Shown piece after piece: positions 6,581 to 10,011 of a DNA stretch of 10,011 nucleotides; the stretch's first letter is position 1, and each line of letters begins with the position of its first letter. The notes beneath the pieces are model-generated. The model worked only from the letters and a program-made list of their open reading frames with translations. It did not search any database and had not been told where the DNA came from. A program made the position numbers and the translations under genes. This DNA comes from Candidatus Solibacter sp. (GTDB lineage Bacteria > Acidobacteriota > Terriglobia > Bryobacterales > Bryobacteraceae), in NCBI GenBank assembly GCA_017883345.1, contig JADGNT010000111.1, positions 1 through 10,011 on the forward strand, read 5' to 3'.

Positions 6581-7610
6581 TTATCCGCCCCAGCGCCCAC
6601 CGCGCGTGCTCCGCTACCACCGCATCCCCCGATGCGGCCAGTTTCTCCAGCGGCGCGCGGAACCTTTCGTGCCGCGCATTCCCCATGGCCACCACCACAT
6701 TGCGCAGAAAACCCGAGTAGCGGGCGCGAATCAGCGGCGTGCCGCGGAACATGGCGCGGAACTCGTCCGCGCCGATAGCCGCCAGTTCCTCCAGGCGCGG
6801 TGCGAACTGGCGGGGCGCGAACGCCGGATCGCCGGTCACCGGCGCGCGCCCGTTCCATGGGCACACGTCCTGGCAAATATCGCACCCGAACACGTGCGCC
6901 CCAATCCCGGCGCGCTGCTCTAGGGGAATCGCGCCGCGCAGTTCAATCGTGAAATACGAGATGCACAGCGTGGCATCGAGGCCCTGCCCTGCCACAAGCG
7001 CCGCCGTGGGGCACGCCTCCACGCAGCGCATGCAGGTGCCGCAGCGGTCGGGCGGCGGCGCGTCCGGCGCGATCCCGAGCGACACCAGCAACTCCCCCAG
7101 GAAAAACCACGAGCCCTGCTGCTGGTTGATCAGGCAGGTATTCCGCCCGATCCACCCCAGCCCCGCCAGGCGCGCGTAGGAGCGCTCCAGCAAGGGCGCC
7201 GTATCCACGCAAATGCGCGATTCGAACGGGGCGCCCGCTTCCTCGCGCAGCATGCCGTCGAGGCGCTCCAGGCCCCGCCGCATCACATCGTGGTAATCCT
7301 CGCCCCAGGCGTAGCGCGAGATCCAGGCGCACTCCGCGTCGTGGAATCGCGTGGAATGCGGCCAGGGCGTCTGGTACAGCTTGCCGACCGAGATCACCGA
7401 GCGCGCCGACTCCAGCAGGAGGCGTGGATCGTCGCGCAGCGCCGCCCGCCGGCCGGCGAGATACGCCATCTTGCCCGCGCGTCCCGCCGCCACCCACTCG
7501 TGATAGCGCGCCCGGTCCGGGGCCGAGGCGGCCGCTGCCACCCCGGCCAGTTCGAAGCCGCACCGGCGCGCCAGTTCCCGTATGTGGTCCGCCGTCAAAC
7601 TTCCAGTCAC
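6552..7610 (-). CDS. queG: epoxyqueuosine reductase QueG
   Basis: A cytosolic cobalamin- and iron-sulfur-dependent enzyme that reduces epoxyqueuosine to queuosine in tRNA, the last step of queuosine synthesis. With the GTG start at 7608-7610 it is 352 residues. The DUF1730 region includes ARYHEW, SVISVGKLY and the conserved ICVDTAPLLERSYA, with the catalytic Asp at 136. The ferredoxin-like part has CGTCMRCVEACP (Cys 190, 193, 196, 200) and, with Cys 216, CDICQDVCPW (243, 246, 250): two 4Fe-4S sites. A HEAT-like C-terminus ends at EHARWALGRI. The last nine residues (KTGDRRNVF) come from an inverted DNA repeat, so the native end has been replaced. TTG at 7596-7598 is another possible start: LTADHIRELARRCGFELAG is where homologues begin, and it sits in a TTGA overlap with the duplicated mutS-like stop. 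No other queuosine genes are in the window. Confidence 0.95.
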   Translation of the reverse strand: MTGSLTADHIRELARRCGFELAGVAAAASAPDRARYHEWVAAGRAGKMAYLAGRRAALRDDPRLLLESARSVISVGKLYQTPWPHSTRFHDAECAWISRYAWGEDYHDVMRRGLERLDGMLREEAGAPFESRICVDTAPLLERSYARLAGLGWIGRNTCLINQQQGSWFFLGELLVSLGIAPDAPPPDRCGTCMRCVEACPTAALVAGQGLDATLCISYFTIELRGAIPLEQRAGIGAHVFGCDICQDVCPWNGRAPVTGDPAFAPRQFAPRLEELAAIGADEFRAMFRGTPLIRARYSGFLRNVVVAMGNARHERFRAPLEKLAASGDAVVAEHARWALGRIKTGDRRNVF

Positions 7611-7648
7611 ATCTGCCCCATCAACTCGATCGCGTTGCTCTTGCGCAC
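7584..7648. repeat. 65-bp direct repeat, copy 2 (queG start region)
   Basis: Aligned without gaps to 7730-7794, this stretch is identical at 57 of 65 positions, with all eight differences in the middle (from the 17th to the 42nd base). On the minus strand it carries the second mutS-like tail, its stop codons, and the queG start codon and first codons up to the GACCAC for Asp-His. It is half of the tandem duplication described for the neighbouring remnant. Confidence 0.85.
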
Positions 7649-7740
7649 CGACGCGCGTCGGCCGATGAGATACCCCATCTGGCCCGCACGTCCCGCCGCC
7701 GCCCACTCGTGATACCCGCGACCGGTCCGGTGGTCCGCCG
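7611..7740 (-). pseudogene. chimeric remnant: internally deleted queG N-terminus fused to a second mutS-like C-terminal tail
   Basis: The gap between the mutS-like stop and queG encodes, in one minus-strand frame, NLTADH, then GYHEWAAAGRAGQMGYLIGR, then VRKSNAIELMGQM and a stop. The first two pieces match queG (LTADH; ARYHEWVAAGRAGKMAYLAG), minus 63 bases that are present in the intact gene at 7521-7583. The last piece matches the end of the mutS-like protein (VRKSNAIELMRQVGLEI). At DNA level 7656-7730 corresponds to 7447-7520 in queG with one extra base. The join lies in a 14-bp perfect palindrome, CCGACGCGCGTCGG (7648-7661). No start codon or ribosome site suggests translation as a separate gene. 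This is decayed duplication debris, and it also supplies the sequence just upstream of the queG start. Confidence 0.8.
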
Positions 7741-7794
7741 TCAAATTTCCAATCCCACCTGCCGCATGAGTTCGATCGCGTTGCTCTTGCGCAC
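7730..7794. repeat. 65-bp direct repeat, copy 1 (mutS-like 3' end)
   Basis: This copy covers the genuine last 17 codons of the mutS-like gene, its TGA (7741-7743) and 11 bases beyond. Comparing it with copy 2 suggests the ancestral arrangement: the mutS-like stop and a queG TTG start overlapped as TTGA, a common sign of translational coupling, before the duplication separated them by about 130 bases. Confidence 0.85.
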
Positions 7795-9573
7795 CACGCC
7801 GGGGCGCATGTGGTAATCGAAGGAGATCTTCCCATCCGCGATCTGATCCTCGAAATGCACGTTGGCGGCGCTCTCCCCGAGTTCGCCCGCGATATCCGCC
7901 AGCGCCAGATCGTGCGTCGTGATCAACCCGACGGCGCCGCGCTGCACCAGGCCGCGCACCAGCGCCCCGGCGCCAATCCGCCGGTCGTGGGAATTCGTCC
8001 CGTGCAGGAACTCGTCGATCAGGAACAGCACGGGCAAGGGGCCCGCCGTCTCGTCCAGAATTTGCCGCAAGCGCAGGATCTCCGCGTAGAATCGCGAGAC
8101 GCCTTCCTGCAGCGAATCCGTCAGCCGGATCGACGCGCCCACTGCCACGGGCGAAAGTGTCAACCGCCGCGCGCGCACAGTGGCGCCCGCCTGCGCCAGC
8201 ACCGCATTCACCCCCAGGGTGCGCAGCATGGTGCTCTTGCCCGACATGTTGGACCCGCTCACCACCATCACACGCAGCGCGCCGCCGATGCGGATATCGT
8301 TGCGCACCACCTTGTCCTCGGCCAGCAGCGGGTGTCCGATGGCTTCGGCTTCGATCCACGGGCCCTCCGGCGCAAACTCCGGAAACGGGTCGGCCGGATG
8401 CTCGAAGGCATGGCTGGCGAGTGAGCACAATGCCTCCATCTCGCCCGCCGCATTCAGCCAGCGCCGCACCGCGCTGCCCGAGAGCGCCCGCCAGTCTTCC
8501 ACCCGGAGCGCCAGGTGCGGCGTCCACAGGATGAACGGCTCCAGCACGCGCACGATCACGTTGTCGCGCGAATCCAGGTTCTCCACCAGCCGCTTGAGGC
8601 GCGCCAGTTGCCGCGAAGGCGGTTCGCCTTCCGCGTCCAGCGACTGGCGCAGGCCGGCCAGCAGGGGGCAGCGGAACGGCTCGCGCTCCATGCGCACCAG
8701 CACCTCGGCAAGCAGCCCCAGTTCGTGGGCCGCTTCTTCCACCGCCGAAACTGCCGCGCCCAGGACTCCGCTCTGCCGGTAGAGGAACCAGCCGTTGACC
8801 ACCAGCGCCACCAGGAACAGGTCGCGCACCAGCGCATCCACGCCATCGGGCAAGGCGATCAGGTTGGCCGACCGCAGCAGGTGAATCCACAGCGCCGCAA
8901 AACCGGCCAGACCCAGCACGGTGTGCATGCGAACCCGCAACCGGAAGCCGGACTGGGGCAGCGCCGCCGGCGCCTCGCCCCAGTGCGCCAAGTGTACCGG
9001 GTCCACCCCCGACCGCGCTTCCTCGGCCACGATAGCGAGTTCCTCGCGCAGGTCCACGCGCTCGCGCAGTTCCTCCACGGCCCCATGGCGCGCGCGTACC
9101 ACCTCGGGCGTAGCGGGCGATTTCAGCCACTGCGCCAGCCGGTCCTCGCCGATCCGCGTGCGCGCCGTGCACAGCAATTCGAACACGCTGCCTTTGCCGA
9201 ACAGGTCCAGATCCAGCGCGTAGGGATGCGCCGCCTCGTTGTAGCGGTCGCCCGCCTCGCCGGTGCCGGCCCAGTTACCGTCCAGCCGCGCCAACGCTTT
9301 TTCGAAAAAGTGCGCCGCCCGCCGCCGCCGTTCCAGTACCTTGAGCAGCTTCTCGTGAATCACCACCAGCAGCACGAACCCCGCGGCCGGAATCAGCACC
9401 CAGAGAATCGAGAAGGCGTTCCGTGCCAGGGCGAGCCACACCAGCGCGACGCCGCACACGGCCATCGCCAACTTGCCGTGTCCCAGCGTGCGGTGACGCT
9501 GTTCCTGGTGGGCGATTTCGGCGCGCCGTTCCGCGAGGCGTTCGATATAGAGGGTGCGAGGGTCGGGAGTCAT
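7741..9573 (-). CDS. membrane-anchored MutS-like ATPase
   Basis: A 610-residue protein with a MutS-type ABC ATPase at its C-terminus: Walker A SGSNMSGKST at 439-448, Walker B VLFLIDEFLHGTNS at 515-528, and the H-loop TTHD at 552-555. Upstream, about 120-410, is a MutS core/lever-like helical region (RIGEDRLAQWLKSP, NLDSRDNVIVRVLEPF). The mismatch-recognition domain I is missing. Four hydrophobic segments are visible, at about 35-50, 55-72, 216-232 and 249-265, so the protein is probably membrane-bound, unlike true MutS. Stand-alone MutS-like proteins of about 600 residues with N-terminal membrane segments are widespread and uncharacterised; a role in mismatch repair should not be assumed. The start ATG at 9571-9573 follows GGGGAG and lies in a small hairpin. 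It is 37 bases downstream of the PEP-CTERM gene and upstream of queG, probably one transcript. Confidence 0.88.
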   Translation of the reverse strand: MTPDPRTLYIERLAERRAEIAHQEQRHRTLGHGKLAMAVCGVALVWLALARNAFSILWVLIPAAGFVLLVVIHEKLLKVLERRRRAAHFFEKALARLDGNWAGTGEAGDRYNEAAHPYALDLDLFGKGSVFELLCTARTRIGEDRLAQWLKSPATPEVVRARHGAVEELRERVDLREELAIVAEEARSGVDPVHLAHWGEAPAALPQSGFRLRVRMHTVLGLAGFAALWIHLLRSANLIALPDGVDALVRDLFLVALVVNGWFLYRQSGVLGAAVSAVEEAAHELGLLAEVLVRMEREPFRCPLLAGLRQSLDAEGEPPSRQLARLKRLVENLDSRDNVIVRVLEPFILWTPHLALRVEDWRALSGSAVRRWLNAAGEMEALCSLASHAFEHPADPFPEFAPEGPWIEAEAIGHPLLAEDKVVRNDIRIGGALRVMVVSGSNMSGKSTMLRTLGVNAVLAQAGATVRARRLTLSPVAVGASIRLTDSLQEGVSRFYAEILRLRQILDETAGPLPVLFLIDEFLHGTNSHDRRIGAGALVRGLVQRGAVGLITTHDLALADIAGELGESAANVHFEDQIADGKISFDYHMRPGVVRKSNAIELMRQVGLEI

Positions 9574-9582
9574 GAGACTCCC
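9565..9582 (-). promoter_or_regulatory. hairpin over the ribosome site and start codon of the mutS-like gene
   Basis: GGGAGTC (9565-9571) and GACTCCC (9576-9582) are perfectly complementary with a four-base loop. On the minus-strand message the upstream arm contains the GGGAG ribosome-binding sequence, and the start codon AUG straddles the loop and the downstream arm. If it folds, it would hide the initiation site, unless opened by ribosomes arriving from the upstream PEP-CTERM gene. The stem is only seven base pairs, so an effect is inference. Confidence 0.4.
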
Positions 9583-9610
9583 CTATTGTCGCGCGAAGCC
9601 CGCGTGGCGT

Positions 9611-10011
9611 TCAGCGACGGCGCAAACGGCGCGCGCCGGCCGCGATCGCCAGCAGCCCGAGGCCGGTGCCGAACAGAATCACCGAGCCCGGCTCCGGCGT
9701 TTCGACAGGCACATCGATGAATTCAGTCCCGAAATGCGTACCGTCGCCGTAGACGAAGCCGAAGCCGAAGATCACGTTGGTGATCACCACATTCGTCAGG
9801 TTGGCGGTTGAGAAGGTGATCAGCCAGTCTGGCGAAGTATCAAAGGTCCCCAGGGGCCCGCTGGGGCCGCTGCCGATAATCCACTGCCCACTGGTGCTGG
9901 TTCTCAGCGTCCCAGCGCCGTAGGTGTTGGACCCATCCGGCCCACCGATGATCAGGCCGGTTGTTCCACCGCCGCCGCAGATCACGCACAGCGCGATGTC
10001 GGTCGTCGATA
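9611..10011 (-). CDS. PEP-CTERM sorting-signal protein, 5' part outside window
   Basis: The frame is open to the right edge, so the start and presumed signal peptide are missing; at least 132 codons are visible. A GTG at 9983-9985 lies inside the frame but is not a convincing start. The C-terminus shows the complete PEP-CTERM signal: PEPGS, then the hydrophobic segment VILFGTGLGLLAIAAG, then the basic tail ARRLRRR. Such proteins are exported and processed by an exosortase, typically linked to exopolysaccharide or biofilm matrix. The visible part is Gly/Thr/Ser-rich with beta-strand character (WLITFSTANLTNVVITNVIF), like many members. CVICGGGG near the visible N-terminus carries two cysteines, unusual for this class. 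Exosortase is not in the window. It is followed after 37 bases by the mutS-like gene on the same strand. Confidence 0.88.
   Translation of the reverse strand, partial: STTDIALCVICGGGGTTGLIIGGPDGSNTYGAGTLRTSTSGQWIIGSGPSGPLGTFDTSPDWLITFSTANLTNVVITNVIFGFGFVYGDGTHFGTEFIDVPVETPEPGSVILFGTGLGLLAIAAGARRLRRR

Noticed and set aside
7611..7835. Extending queG upstream to a 427-residue protein
   Set aside because: The added residues come from the duplication remnant and from the mutS-like gene in the wrong frame; family homology begins just after the GTG at 7610.
8515..9720. 401-residue + strand frame opposite the mutS-like gene
   Set aside because: Antisense to a protein with intact Walker and H-loop motifs; the translation shows only Gln/His/Arg bias.
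5162..10011. A new coordinated system of PEP-CTERM, mutS-like, queG and TPR genes
   Set aside because: Shared strand and short gaps suggest co-transcription at most. QueG is housekeeping, and nothing in the sequence links the four activities.

Overview
The window looks like a piece of a high-GC Acidobacteriota chromosome, most likely Bryobacterales/Solibacter-like. Three things point there: an 813-residue duplicated orphan permease of the ADOP type, the end of a protein resembling the acidobacterial VWFA-related family, and a PEP-CTERM exported protein. This assignment rests on recognised protein families and has not been checked by any search.

Layout. (1) 2-1445: the last 36 codons of a + strand VWFA-related protein converge on a minus-strand secreted protein of unknown function (123-1157). 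Upstream of that gene lies a short, frameshifted fragment of an IS1380-like transposase N-terminus. (2) 1446-5161, + strand: a small STGPR/ALKHG-type protein of unknown role, the large ADOP permease, and a small exported IPT/TIG-domain protein. Hairpin repeats lie at the 3' end of the first gene and just after the second. (3) 5162-10011, minus strand, read right to left: a PEP-CTERM protein cut by the window edge, a membrane-anchored MutS-like ATPase, epoxyqueuosine reductase QueG, and an exported TPR protein. The + and minus blocks meet with directly abutting stop codons (TAG|CTA).

The genes do not form one recognisable pathway. The PEP-CTERM, MutS-like and QueG genes are close enough for a shared transcript, but their functions (export, an unknown MutS-type ATPase, tRNA modification) do not obviously connect. 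I do not see a convincing new defence system, biosynthetic cluster or mobile system.

The most interesting content is in the DNA between genes. The mutS-like/queG junction carries a decayed tandem duplication: a queG N-terminal fragment joined to a second copy of the mutS-like C-terminal tail, with the join inside a 14-bp perfect palindrome. The queG/TPR gap holds five copies of a 26-bp GGGGACAG-type repeat. The last two form a perfect 26-bp inverted repeat that supplies the final nine codons of queG, and the whole cluster is flanked by a 10-bp direct repeat. Twin hairpins likewise encode the C-terminal tail of the STGPR protein. Repeats landing in gene 3' ends and being read as protein is the recurring theme of the window.
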